From: Prevotella sp.
Lineage (GTDB): Bacteria; Bacteroidota; Bacteroidia; Bacteroidales; Bacteroidaceae
Length of the DNA stretch: 42,425 nt
Direction: 5' to 3'
NCBI GenBank assembly: GCA_024682415.1
Contig: JAIKZG010000047.1
Coordinates: 1 to 42,425 of the forward strand
Below are positions 33,677 through 41,765 of the stretch, piece by piece. The notes beneath the pieces are model-generated. The model had not been told where the DNA came from. It saw only the letters and a list, made by a program, of their open reading frames with translations, and made no database searches. The first letter of the stretch is position 1; every line of letters starts with the position of its first letter. Made by a program: the position numbers and the translations under genes.

Positions 33677-34105
33677 ATGAACAGTAAAATCCGTCACGAG
33701 GGTGTAATAGAAAATATAGATGGACGCAATGCGAAAATCAGAGTTTTGCAGGCGTCGGCATGTGCCACTTGTAAGGTGGCGGGCCATTGCAATTCTTCTG
33801 TAGGGGAGAATAAAATCATCGATGTTTATGCTGATGTAAACGCCAATCATAAAGTTGGTGATACAGTCACCATAGAGATGGATACCCGTCAGGGATTCTT
33901 CGCTGTATGGATAGGCTTCGTCATTCCGCTGATATTGCTTATCGGCATCTCCTTCGGGGCTATTCAGATAGGGGTAGGTGAGGCTGTTGCCGCAGTGTCG
34001 GCACTATTGGCTTTCATACCTTATTATATTGTAGTATATTTGCTACGCGACAGATTGCGCAGACGTTTTTCATTCTGCATCGTTGAGAATGGAGCGTCTT
34101 TGTAA
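33677..34105 (+). CDS. rseC: RseC/MucC-family membrane protein
   Basis: A 142-residue protein of the RseC family, which in E. coli works with the Rsx (Rnf) complex in keeping SoxR reduced. The N-terminal cytosolic part has the Cys pattern Cys29, Cys32, Cys38 (CATCKVAGHC), likely a metal or Fe-S site. Two membrane helices follow (about 74-96 and 99-121). Its place directly ahead of rnfB is the usual one in Bacteroidetes. The SoxR link need not hold here; assembly or reduction of Rnf is an alternative. Confidence 0.88.
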   Translation: MNSKIRHEGVIENIDGRNAKIRVLQASACATCKVAGHCNSSVGENKIIDVYADVNANHKVGDTVTIEMDTRQGFFAVWIGFVIPLILLIGISFGAIQIGVGEAVAAVSALLAFIPYYIVVYLLRDRLRRRFSFCIVENGASL

Positions 34106-34145
34106 GTGAGAATAAAAACCTAAAGTTACAAAAAACAACAGTTGG

Positions 34146-34162
34146 ATTATTTTTGAAATAAT
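34146..34162 (+). promoter_or_regulatory. Inverted repeat and possible -7 box before rnfB
   Basis: ATTATTT (34146-34152) and AAATAAT (34156-34162) flank TTG. TATTTTTG (34148-34155) within it matches TAnnTTTG, 32 nt before rnfB. It may be an internal promoter with an overlapping operator. Confidence 0.4.
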
Positions 34163-34187
34163 TAATCTATAAAAAACTATTATAAAT

Positions 34188-35111
34188 ATGTCATTCATTT
34201 TAACTGCGGCATTGGTTCTTGGCGCGATAGCACTCGTTTCGGCGGTTGTGCTTTTTGCTGCCTCTAAGAAGTTTGCCGTAAAAGAAGACCCAAGAATTGC
34301 TCAGGCACAGGAGCTTTTGCCAGGCGCTAACTGCGGTGGCTGTGGCTTCCCTGGCTGTTCTGCAATGGCAGAGGCTTTGGTCAAAGGTGCTGACGCAGGT
34401 TCTTTGGAAGGCTTGTTCTGTCCTGTAGGTGGACAAGCAGTTATGGGACAGGTTGCCGATTTGCTTGGCATGGCAGTAGCTAATTCAGAACCGAAGGTTG
34501 CTGTCGTAAGATGCAACGGAACATGTGAACTTCGTGCCAAAACCATTCAGTATGATGGCTTGCGCACATGTAAGGCAATGAATACATGTGGTGCCGGCGA
34601 AACAGGCTGTGGTTATGGCTGTCTTGGTTGTGGCGATTGTGTTGAGGCTTGCCAGTTCGACGCAATTCACATCAATCCTGAAACAGGTATCGCCGAGGTT
34701 GATGAGGAAAAATGTATTGCTTGTGGCGCTTGTGCTAAGGCGTGCCCAAGAAATATTATCGAACTTCGCAAGCGTGGTCCTAAAAATCGTCGTGTTTATG
34801 TCAGCTGCGTAAACAAAGACAAGGGCGCGGTGGCTAAGAAGGCTTGCAACGCAGCTTGTATTGGTTGCGGAAAGTGCGAGAAAGTGTGTCAGTTTGAGGC
34901 TATAAAGGTGGAAAACAATGTCAGCTACATCGACTACAACAAGTGCCGTATGTGCTTGAAGTGCGTTGAAGCTTGTCCTACACACGCTATCCACGCAGTA
35001 AATTTCCCTGTTCGTAAGAAGGTGGAACCTAAAACCGTAGAACCTAAGGCAGCTTCAGAGCAGACATCAGCTGCTGAAGTTAATACAGAAAAGAAGGAGG
35101 AGAACGTATGA
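34188..35111 (+). CDS. rnfB: Rnf complex subunit RnfB
   Basis: The ferredoxin-accepting subunit of Rnf, which couples electron transfer from ferredoxin to NAD+ with Na+ or H+ pumping. An N-terminal membrane helix (about 2-25) is followed by the four-Cys Fe-S motif GANCGGCGFPGC with a later Cys in LFCPVGG. Several [4Fe-4S] ferredoxin motifs come next (CGYGCLGCGDCVEAC, CIACGACAKACP, CIGCGKCEKVC, CRMCLKCVEACP). A Glu/Lys-rich tail ends the protein. At 307 residues it is the long form. Its stop overlaps rnfC by 4 nt. Confidence 0.96.
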   Translation: MSFILTAALVLGAIALVSAVVLFAASKKFAVKEDPRIAQAQELLPGANCGGCGFPGCSAMAEALVKGADAGSLEGLFCPVGGQAVMGQVADLLGMAVANSEPKVAVVRCNGTCELRAKTIQYDGLRTCKAMNTCGAGETGCGYGCLGCGDCVEACQFDAIHINPETGIAEVDEEKCIACGACAKACPRNIIELRKRGPKNRRVYVSCVNKDKGAVAKKACNAACIGCGKCEKVCQFEAIKVENNVSYIDYNKCRMCLKCVEACPTHAIHAVNFPVRKKVEPKTVEPKAASEQTSAAEVNTEKKEENV

Positions 35112-36487
35112 AATTGAGAACATTCCGTATTGGTGGCGTTCATCCAGAGGAGAACAAACTCACATCTGAGGTGAAAACTGTAGCAGCAGCTCTGCCTAAG
35201 CAGGCTGTCTTTATGCTTTCTCAGCATATCGGTGCTCCTGCTAAGCCTGTTGTTCAGCGTGGAGATAAGGTGAAAGTCGGTACTTTGTTGGCAGCGGCAG
35301 GTGGCTTCGTTTCAGCTCCTATTTATTCTTCTGTTTCAGGTACTGTAGCTAAGATAGACAGCGTGTTCGACGCTACTGGCTATCGTAAGCCTGCTATCAT
35401 CGTAAATGTAGAGGGCGACGAATGGGAAGAATCTATTGACCGCAGCGACAAGCTCGAAACATTGGCTGCTCACCCGGAGCTTACTCCAGAGGAGATTATC
35501 AACAGAGTGAAGAATGCCGGCGTAACTGGTATGGGTGGCGCAGGTTTCCCTACCTTTATTAAGCTTACCCCTCCTCCTACAGCTAAGGCTGAGTGCGTAA
35601 TCATCAATGGCGTAGAGTGTGAACCTTATATCACAGCCGACTATCGTCTTATGATGGAGCATGCCGATGAAATTCTCGTGGGTCTTGATTTGCTTATGAA
35701 GGCAGTTAAGGTAGAGCGTGGATATATCGGTATCGAGGACAACAAGCCAGAGGCTATCAAGCTTTTCGAGGAAAAGACAGCTAACGACAGCCGCATAGAG
35801 ATTGTGCCTTTGGCAAAGAAATATCCGCAAGGTGGTGAGAAGCAGTTGGTTGATGCTGTTATCAATCGCCAGGTGCCTGCTCCGCCTGCAATCCCTGTAA
35901 ATGTAGGTGCTGTAGTTCAGAACGTAGGTACTGCATTCGCTGTTTATCAGGCAGTGATGAAAAATAAGCCTTTGTTTGAGCGCTACACTACCGTTACAGG
36001 TAAGAAAGTGAAAAATCCGGGCAACTTCCTTGTTCGCATCGGTACTCCAATGGCTGAGCTTATCGAGGCTTGCGGTGGAATGCCAGAGGGTGACAATAAG
36101 GTTTTGGCTGGTGGCCCTATGATGGGTAAGGCTTTGCCTACTATTGACGTGCCAGTCTGCAAGGGTACTAACTCTGTTACTATCCTTACCGATGCCGACG
36201 CAAAGCGCGTGAAGCCTTCTGCATGTATCCGTTGCGGTAAGTGTGTAGAAGCCTGCCCTATGGGCTTGGAGCCATTCCTTCTTGCTACAGCTTCAGGCAA
36301 GCACATGTGGGATTTGGTAGAAAAGAGCGACGTTACTTCTTGTATAGAATGTGGTTCTTGCCAGTTCACATGTCCTGCTCATCGTCCTATGCTCGACAAC
36401 ATCCGTTTGGGTAAGTCTACTGTTATGGGCTTCATCAAGGCTCGTGCCGCAAAAGCAAAGGCAGAAGCAGAAAAGGCTGCAAAGTAA
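35108..36487 (+). CDS. rnfC: Rnf complex subunit RnfC
   Basis: The peripheral NADH-binding subunit, related to complex I NuoF. The N-terminal barrel-sandwich domain (HIGAPAKPVVQRGDKVKVG, about 38-56) is followed by the glycine-rich nucleotide/FMN region (GVTGMGGAGFPTFIKL, about 138-153). SLBB and two [4Fe-4S] motifs come last (CIRCGKCVEACP, CIECGSCQFTCP). An Ala/Lys-rich tail ends it. 459 residues is normal. It is translationally coupled to rnfB. Confidence 0.97.
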   Translation: MKLRTFRIGGVHPEENKLTSEVKTVAAALPKQAVFMLSQHIGAPAKPVVQRGDKVKVGTLLAAAGGFVSAPIYSSVSGTVAKIDSVFDATGYRKPAIIVNVEGDEWEESIDRSDKLETLAAHPELTPEEIINRVKNAGVTGMGGAGFPTFIKLTPPPTAKAECVIINGVECEPYITADYRLMMEHADEILVGLDLLMKAVKVERGYIGIEDNKPEAIKLFEEKTANDSRIEIVPLAKKYPQGGEKQLVDAVINRQVPAPPAIPVNVGAVVQNVGTAFAVYQAVMKNKPLFERYTTVTGKKVKNPGNFLVRIGTPMAELIEACGGMPEGDNKVLAGGPMMGKALPTIDVPVCKGTNSVTILTDADAKRVKPSACIRCGKCVEACPMGLEPFLLATASGKHMWDLVEKSDVTSCIECGSCQFTCPAHRPMLDNIRLGKSTVMGFIKARAAKAKAEAEKAAK

Positions 36488-36523
36488 TATTTCACAGAAT
36501 AAAACAAAACGTAAAAACATAAA

Positions 36524-37519
36524 ATGGGAAATTTAATCGTTTCTTTGTCACCTCATGCCCATGGTGGCGATAGCGTTGAGCGCAATATGTGGGGCGTGGT
36601 TATCGCTTTGCTTCCAGCGCTTATCGTTTCTTTCGTCTACTTTGGTCTCGGTGCCGTTGTTGTTTCTCTCGCGAGCGTTGCTGCTTGCATGTTCTTCGAG
36701 TGGAGCATTACAAAATATATAATGAAAAAAGAGCCTACTATCATTGATGGCTCTGCCGTTATCACAGGTTTGCTTCTCAGCATGAACTTGCCATCTAATC
36801 TTCCTGTGTGGCTTGTTATTGTGGGCGCGCTTGTTGCTATCGGCGTAGGTAAGATGACGTTTGGCGGATTGGGTAATAATCCTTTCAACCCAGCTCTCGT
36901 AGGTCGTTGCTTCTTGCTCGTTTCATTCCCTGCTCAGATGACATCATGGCCTCTTGCCGGACAGCTTACCAAATACCTTGACGCAGAGACTGGCGCTACG
37001 CCATTGAGCATTATGAAGAATGCCATCAAGACAGGCGATGCTTCTTTGCTTGATAATCTTCCTGACGCCACACAGCTTCTTCTCGGTATGAATCCGAATG
37101 GCGGCGTGGGCACTATCGGCGAGGTTTGCGCCTTGGCTCTTCTTCTCGGCTTGGCTTACATGCTTTGGAAGAAGATTATCACATGGCACATTCCTGTATC
37201 TATCATCGGCACAGTCTTTGTCCTTTCAGGATTGATGCATATCGCTAACCCTGTATATGCAAATCCGTTTGCTGAGATTCTCAGTGGCGGCTTAATGCTT
37301 GGCGCGATATTCATGGCAACAGACTATGTAACATCGCCGATGACTCATAAAGGTCAGCTCATTTATGGTGCGCTTATCGGTTTCCTCACATTCGTTATTC
37401 GTAATTGGGGTAGCTATCCAGAGGGTATGTCGTTTGCCATTCTTATTATGAATGCGTTTACTCCGCTCATCGACACTTATGTTAAACCAAAGCGCTATGG
37501 GGAGGTAGCTAAGAAATAA
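36524..37519 (+). CDS. rnfD: Rnf complex subunit RnfD
   Basis: Integral membrane subunit with about eight to nine helices and a covalently bound FMN. The flavinylation motif DAETGAT is at residues 153-159, with Thr159 the likely attachment point; the transferase ApbE is not in the window. GGLGNNPFNPALVGR (about 114-128) is another family landmark. 331 residues is normal. rnfG follows 4 nt later. Confidence 0.96.
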   Translation: MGNLIVSLSPHAHGGDSVERNMWGVVIALLPALIVSFVYFGLGAVVVSLASVAACMFFEWSITKYIMKKEPTIIDGSAVITGLLLSMNLPSNLPVWLVIVGALVAIGVGKMTFGGLGNNPFNPALVGRCFLLVSFPAQMTSWPLAGQLTKYLDAETGATPLSIMKNAIKTGDASLLDNLPDATQLLLGMNPNGGVGTIGEVCALALLLGLAYMLWKKIITWHIPVSIIGTVFVLSGLMHIANPVYANPFAEILSGGLMLGAIFMATDYVTSPMTHKGQLIYGALIGFLTFVIRNWGSYPEGMSFAILIMNAFTPLIDTYVKPKRYGEVAKK

Positions 37520-37523
37520 AGAT

Positions 37524-38105
37524 ATGCAGAAGTTAGAATCATCTCTTAAGAATATGACGCTTGTGCTTGTTTGTTTCGCGGTTGTCATCGGTTGCATCCT
37601 GGCTTATGTAAACCATGTCACCGAAGGCCCTATCAAGGCGCAGGCAGAGCAGAAACTTGCTGATGGTATTAAGGCAGTGTTGTGTACTAACGATCTCACC
37701 GTTACAGCCAACGATTCTATCAAGCAGACCATTGACGGCAAGGAATTCACATTCATTATTCATAAGGCTGCCGATAAGAGCGGTAAGGAACTTGGCGCTG
37801 CTGTTGAAAGCACCACTGGCGGCTTCGGTGGCGATTTGCAGGTGCTTGTAGGTTTCGATACCGAGGGCAAAATCCTTGGCTACACCATTCTTCAGTCTGC
37901 TGAGACTCCGGGTCTTGGCGCAAAGGCAGATAAGTGGTTCCAGAAAGACGGCAAGGGCAGCATTATCGGTATGAACCCAGCCGAAGGCGACCTCACAGTC
38001 AGCAAGGATGGTGGTAAGGTAGATGCCATCACAGCTTCTACCATCACGAGCCGTGCTTTCCTTAAGGCCGTTAATCAAGCCTATAAAGCTTACAAAAACA
38101 AGTAA
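37524..38105 (+). CDS. rnfG: Rnf complex subunit RnfG
   Basis: A single-span protein (helix about 10-30) whose periplasmic FMN-binding domain carries a second covalent flavin. The motif DAITASTITS is at residues 167-176, with Thr173 the likely attachment residue, close to Thr175 of Vibrio cholerae RnfG. ETPGLGAK (about 127-134) is a family landmark. 193 residues. Confidence 0.94.
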   Translation: MQKLESSLKNMTLVLVCFAVVIGCILAYVNHVTEGPIKAQAEQKLADGIKAVLCTNDLTVTANDSIKQTIDGKEFTFIIHKAADKSGKELGAAVESTTGGFGGDLQVLVGFDTEGKILGYTILQSAETPGLGAKADKWFQKDGKGSIIGMNPAEGDLTVSKDGGKVDAITASTITSRAFLKAVNQAYKAYKNK

Positions 38106-38125
38106 AACATAAAGGGTAAAAGACA

Positions 38126-38710
38126 ATGGCAAATTATATAAAGATTATAAAAAACGGTATCATTGACGAGAACCCTACGTTCGTCTTGTTGTTGGGTATG
38201 TGCCCTACGCTTGCTACTACAACGTCGGCTATCAATGGTCTTTCTATGGGATTGGCTACAATGTTTGTGCTCATCTGCTCAAACTTTGTAATCTCACTTA
38301 TTAAGAATCTCACTCCTGATAAGGTGCGCATTCCTGTCTTCGTGGTTGTTATCGCAGCTTTCGTTACAGTGTTGCAGATGCTTCTCAAAGCCTATCTTCC
38401 AAGTGTAGACAATGCTTTGGGATTGTATATTCCTCTTATTGTGGTAAACTGTATTATCCTTGGTCGTGCCGAGGCTTATGCCTGCAAGCATGATGCAATA
38501 TCAAGCATCTTCGATGGTGTTGGTATCGGTTTAGGATTTACATTCGCCCTCACTCTCCTCGGCGTGGTTCGTGAACTTCTCGGTGCTGGCTCTGCTTTCG
38601 GCTTCACATTGTTGCCCGAAACATGCAACACCCTTTTGTTCATTCTTCCTCCGGGAGCGTTCATCACATTGGGTTATCTTATCGCAGTTGTTAACAAGCT
38701 AAAGAAGTAA
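38126..38710 (+). CDS. rnfE: Rnf complex subunit RnfE
   Basis: A six-helix membrane subunit, homologous to RnfA and to NqrD. Landmarks are [18 protein letters not shown] (about 12-29), where a Cys is expected to help bind the membrane Fe-S cluster shared with RnfA, and [14 protein letters not shown] (about 106-119). 194 residues. rnfA begins 7 nt later. Confidence 0.95.
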   Translation: MANYIKIIKNGIIDENPTFVLLLGMCPTLATTTSAINGLSMGLATMFVLICSNFVISLIKNLTPDKVRIPVFVVVIAAFVTVLQMLLKAYLPSVDNALGLYIPLIVVNCIILGRAEAYACKHDAISSIFDGVGIGLGFTFALTLLGVVRELLGAGSAFGFTLLPETCNTLLFILPPGAFITLGYLIAVVNKLKK

Positions 38711-38717
38711 ACGTAGC

Positions 38718-39320
38718 ATGGAATACTTATTGATTTTTATCTCAGCGATATTCGTTAACAATATCATTCTGTCTCAGTTCCTCGGTATATGCCCATTCCT
38801 TGGCGTATCTAAGAAGGTGGAGACAGCGGCAGGTATGGGCGCGGCTGTAGCTTTTGTGCTTACATTGGCTACCATCGTTACCTATCTTGTCCAGGTTTAT
38901 GTGCTCAATCCGTTTGGTCTGCAATATTTGCAGACTCTTGCTTTCATTCTTGTGATCGCGGCTCTCGTTCAGATGGTGGAAATCGTGCTCAAGAAAGTGT
39001 CTCCTGCTCTTTATCAAGCTCTTGGCATATTCTTGCCACTTATCACTACCAACTGTGCTGTGCTTGGTGTAGCCATCTTGGTTATCCAGAAGGATTATTC
39101 TTTGCTCGAAAGCATTGTCTATGCCTTCTCTACAGCCATCGGTTTCGCCCTTGCTTTGGTCACCTTCGCAGGTATTCGTGAGCATTTGGAGCTTGTCGAT
39201 ATTCCTAAAGGCATGCGTGGTGTGGCTATCGTTCTTGTTACAGCCGGTCTGCTTAGCCTTGCCTTCATGGGATTCTCAGGCGTAGATAATGGCTTGCGCA
39301 CCCTCTTCGGACTAAATTAA
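38718..39320 (+). CDS. rnfA: Rnf complex subunit RnfA
   Basis: A six-helix membrane subunit related to NqrE that pairs with RnfE in the ion-channel core. [19 protein letters not shown] (about 14-32) includes the expected cluster Cys, and [14 protein letters not shown] (about 109-122) is the matching second motif. 200 residues. It is the last gene of the operon. I see no classical terminator after it, only the inverted repeat around the galE promoter. Confidence 0.95.
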   Translation: MEYLLIFISAIFVNNIILSQFLGICPFLGVSKKVETAAGMGAAVAFVLTLATIVTYLVQVYVLNPFGLQYLQTLAFILVIAALVQMVEIVLKKVSPALYQALGIFLPLITTNCAVLGVAILVIQKDYSLLESIVYAFSTAIGFALALVTFAGIREHLELVDIPKGMRGVAIVLVTAGLLSLAFMGFSGVDNGLRTLFGLN

Positions 39321-39323
39321 ATT

Positions 39324-39400
39324 TAATATATGTGCATATAATGCGGTCGTGTAGATAAAAATTATTACCTTTGGCGACGTGTTATATGCACATTATATTA
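39324..39400. repeat. Inverted repeat enclosing the galE promoter
   Basis: ATGTGCATATAA (39330-39341) is exactly reverse-complemented at 39382-39393. With one bulged base the match extends outward by six more pairs (39324-39329 with 39395-39400). The 40-nt spacer contains the galE -7 box. As RNA from rnfA read-through it would form a long hairpin; as DNA it could be an operator or, less likely given the size, an invertible segment. Confidence 0.8.
39366..39373 (+). promoter_or_regulatory. -7 element of galE
   Basis: TACCTTTG, 41 nt upstream of the chosen galE start. A transcript starting near 39380 would exclude the in-frame ATG at 39379, which supports the start at 39415. Confidence 0.6.
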
Positions 39401-39414
39401 ATACTACAACTAAT

Positions 39415-40452
39415 ATGAAACAAACAATTTTGGTAACTGGTGGCACAGGCTTTATAGGTTCTCACACCACCGTAGAATTACAAGAGGCGGGCTATAAAGT
39501 AGTTATCGTCGACAATCTTTCCAACTCTAAAATAGAGGTGCTCGACGGAATTGAGAAAATCACGGGCGTTCGTCCTGCATTTGAGAATGTAGACCTCAGA
39601 GATGCAGAAGCAACCGAAAACGTATTTAAAAAATATCCCGATATAAAGGGTATCATTCATTTCGCGGCGAGCAAGGCGGTAGGAGAGAGCGTAGAGAAAC
39701 CTTTGCTTTATTACCAAAATAATATCAATTCATTAATCAATCTCTTACAACTGATGCCTAAGTATGATGTCAAGGGAATAATATTCTCTTCATCATGCAC
39801 TGTTTACGGACAGCCTACAGCAGAGAACTTGCCTGTAACAGAGCAAGCTCCTATCCAGAAGGCTCTCTCTCCTTATGGTAATACTAAGCAGATAAACGAA
39901 GAGATTATTCAAGATTACATTCATAGCGGCGCTCCTATAAAGAGCATTGTCTTGAGATATTTCAATCCTATCGGCGCTCACCCTTCTGCCCTTATCGGCG
40001 AATTGCCTAACGGTGTGCCAATGAACCTTATCCCTTACGTTACACAGACTGCCATGGGAATACGTCAGCAGCTGAAAATCTTCGGCAATGATTATAATAC
40101 TCCCGACGGCACTTGCATCCGCGACTACATCTATGTGGTCGATCTTGCCAAGGCTCACGTAAAGGCTATGGCTCGTGTGCTTGATATGGAAACAGAGCCT
40201 ATTGAGTATTTCAACATCGGAACAGGCAAAGGCGTTTCCACTCTTGAGGTTGTGGAGGGCTTTGAGAAAGCCACAGGCGTGAAAGTAAATTGGACTTACG
40301 CTCCTCGTCGCGAAGGCGATATTGAGAAAGTGTGGGGTAATGTAGACAGAGCCAACAAAGTGCTTGGCTGGAAGGCAGAAACCCCTTTTAATGATGTGCT
40401 TGCCTCAGCATGGAAGTGGCAGCAAAAACTTCGTGAAGACGGCGTAATGTAG
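39415..40452 (+). CDS. galE: UDP-glucose 4-epimerase
   Basis: Interconverts UDP-glucose and UDP-galactose using bound NAD, for galactose use and surface glycans. GGTGFIGSH at residues 9-17 binds NAD. The catalytic Ser127, Tyr154 and Lys158 are in place (SSSCTVYG, SPYGNTK). NPIGAHPSALIGE is also typical. 345 residues from the ATG at 39415, matching the family; the upstream ATG at 39379 would add 12 unlikely residues. It has its own promoter and terminator, so it is a single-gene unit. Confidence 0.95.
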   Translation: MKQTILVTGGTGFIGSHTTVELQEAGYKVVIVDNLSNSKIEVLDGIEKITGVRPAFENVDLRDAEATENVFKKYPDIKGIIHFAASKAVGESVEKPLLYYQNNINSLINLLQLMPKYDVKGIIFSSSCTVYGQPTAENLPVTEQAPIQKALSPYGNTKQINEEIIQDYIHSGAPIKSIVLRYFNPIGAHPSALIGELPNGVPMNLIPYVTQTAMGIRQQLKIFGNDYNTPDGTCIRDYIYVVDLAKAHVKAMARVLDMETEPIEYFNIGTGKGVSTLEVVEGFEKATGVKVNWTYAPRREGDIEKVWGNVDRANKVLGWKAETPFNDVLASAWKWQQKLREDGVM

Positions 40453-40521
40453 AAAGAGTTACGATATATTACAGTTTCTGTCCCTCGTGATAGAAATCTG
40501 TATTTTGTGTTTGTGTTGTTG

Positions 40522-40557
40522 TCAACCCTCGGCGTGAGCTGAGGGTTGATTTTTTTA
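40522..40557 (+). terminator. Intrinsic terminator of galE
   Basis: TCAACCCTC (40522-40530) pairs with GAGGGTTGA (40541-40549), with three more inner pairs and a GTGA loop, followed by seven T. Confidence 0.92.
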
Positions 40558-40633
40558 GTTAAATAATAATAAAGTGGGGCGGTGAATTATATTTTTTATC
40601 TGTATAAACCTCTCATTTTCAGTTGAAAAGTAG

Positions 40634-40641
40634 TACCTTTG
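40634..40641 (+). promoter_or_regulatory. -7 element of rpsP
   Basis: TACCTTTG followed by GCA, 58 nt before the chosen start. The downstream leader is A-rich, as is common for ribosomal-protein genes in Bacteroidetes. Confidence 0.6.
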
Positions 40642-40698
40642 CAGCCGCTGTTACGAGATAGCAGCATTTTAATTCAAACCTCAAAAAATAAAAATTAC

Positions 40699-41241
40699 AT
40701 GTCAACAAAAATTAGATTGCAGCGCGGCGGTCGTAAAGGCTATGCCTTCTACAGCATCGTTGTCGCAGACTCGAGAGCACCACGTGATGGTAAATTTATC
40801 GAGAAGGTAGGTACTTACAATCCTAACACAAATCCTGCAACAGTAGATTTGAATTTCGAGCGTGCCCTCTATTGGGTAGAAGTTGGTGCACAGCCAACAG
40901 ACACAACTCGCAACATCCTCAAGGGCGAGGGCGTTTACATGATGAAGCATCTCCGTGGAGGTGTTAAGAAGGGCGCTTTTGATGAGGCTGCTTGCCAGTC
41001 AAAGTTCGAGGCTTGGAAGTCTGAGAAGGACAACAAGACTAACGCAGTTCGCGAGAACGAGGCTAAGGCAAAGAAGGAAGCTAAGGCTAAGAATTTGGAA
41101 GCTGAGAAGGCTTACAATGAGGCTGTAGCTAAGAAGGTTGCCGACAAGAAGGCTGCTGAGGCTGCTGCAAAGGCAGAAGCAGAAGCTGCTAAGGCTGCAG
41201 AGGCAGAAGCACCTGCAGAAGAGGCACCAGCAGAGGCTTAA
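40699..41241 (+). CDS. rpsP: 30S ribosomal protein S16 with long C-terminal extension
   Basis: Small-subunit assembly protein. Residues 1-80 are canonical S16 ([46 protein letters not shown]). The remaining 100 residues are unusual for S16 in general: a Lys/Ala/Glu-rich, probably helical or disordered tail ending in repeated APAEE. Such tails are known to me from Bacteroidetes S16. I start at the ATG at 40699, since the ATG at 40639 overlaps the promoter box. No rimM, trmD or rplS follows, unlike in many bacteria. Its own terminator lies at 41305. Confidence 0.95.
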   Translation: MSTKIRLQRGGRKGYAFYSIVVADSRAPRDGKFIEKVGTYNPNTNPATVDLNFERALYWVEVGAQPTDTTRNILKGEGVYMMKHLRGGVKKGAFDEAACQSKFEAWKSEKDNKTNAVRENEAKAKKEAKAKNLEAEKAYNEAVAKKVADKKAAEAAAKAEAEAAKAAEAEAPAEEAPAEA

Positions 41242-41304
41242 TTTCGTATTGAGCCTTTGATTACTAAGGAAGAAAATAATCTTCTTTACAATTCAAAAAT
41301 AGAG

Positions 41305-41345
41305 AGCACTGCGGACTTTATAGTCTGTGGTGCTTTTCTTTTTAT
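41305..41345 (+). terminator. Intrinsic terminator of rpsP
   Basis: A 12-bp stem (41305-41316 with 41323-41334, including G-U pairs) and a TTTATA loop, followed by a T-rich tail. Confidence 0.88.
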
Positions 41346-41475
41346 CTGCGTTTCCTATCTTGATGTATGTCAAGTAAATTTTAATAAAACTTACATAATA
41401 ATATAGTTTTATTATATTTTATATCAAATATGGCTACTATTCGTAATAATTAGCCAAAAATAATGCCGTAAAAGT

Positions 41476-41505
41476 TTTGATTTAATAATTATTTCCTTAC
41501 CTTTG
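41476..41505 (+). promoter_or_regulatory. Promoter of a short transcription unit
   Basis: TTTG (41476-41479), 18 nt, then TACCTTTG (41498-41505) followed by GCA. It is one of the best promoters in the window, yet only a very short ORF lies downstream. Confidence 0.75.
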
Positions 41506-41585
41506 CACACAAGAAATAACAAAAGCACACATTTTGATTGCATAATCAGATAAAAGGTTGCTAAAAACCGTCTTTTGCTAATCAA

Positions 41586-41684
41586 ATGAAAGAAATTAAG
41601 TGCTCATTGAGTTGTTTCAAATCAATAGTGAGAATAATTATAATGATATTTTTGATTTGTTTTAGTAGATTAGTTTTTAAGTAG
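41586..41684 (+). CDS. Possible 32-residue membrane peptide
   Basis: A 33-codon frame (ATG at 41586, TAG at 41682) encodes a peptide with a basic, Cys-containing start (MKEIKCSLSCFKS), one hydrophobic helix (residues about 15-26, IVRIIIMIFLIC) and a basic end (RLVFK). It lies alone between a strong promoter and a strong terminator. The leader folds: TTTGATT (41533-41539) pairs with AATCAAA (41580-41586), which covers the A of the start codon, and an inner hairpin lies at 41552-41576. That layout resembles type I toxins or regulated small membrane proteins. It may instead be a non-coding RNA with a chance ORF. No family recognised. Confidence 0.45.
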   Translation: MKEIKCSLSCFKSIVRIIIMIFLICFSRLVFK

Positions 41685-41695
41685 TTTGTTTTTGG

Positions 41696-41728
41696 AATCG
41701 GAGACCGAGAGGCCTCCGATTTTTATTT
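41696..41728 (+). terminator. Strong intrinsic terminator with GNRA loop
   Basis: AATCGGAG (41696-41703) pairs with CTCCGATT (41714-41721). Inside, CC and GG close a GAGA tetraloop. A T-rich tail follows. It lies 12 nt past the small ORF and about 220 nt from the promoter. Confidence 0.9.
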
Positions 41729-41765
41729 TCCTCACGCTTTTTCGTTATTAAAGGCTTTTTAATAA

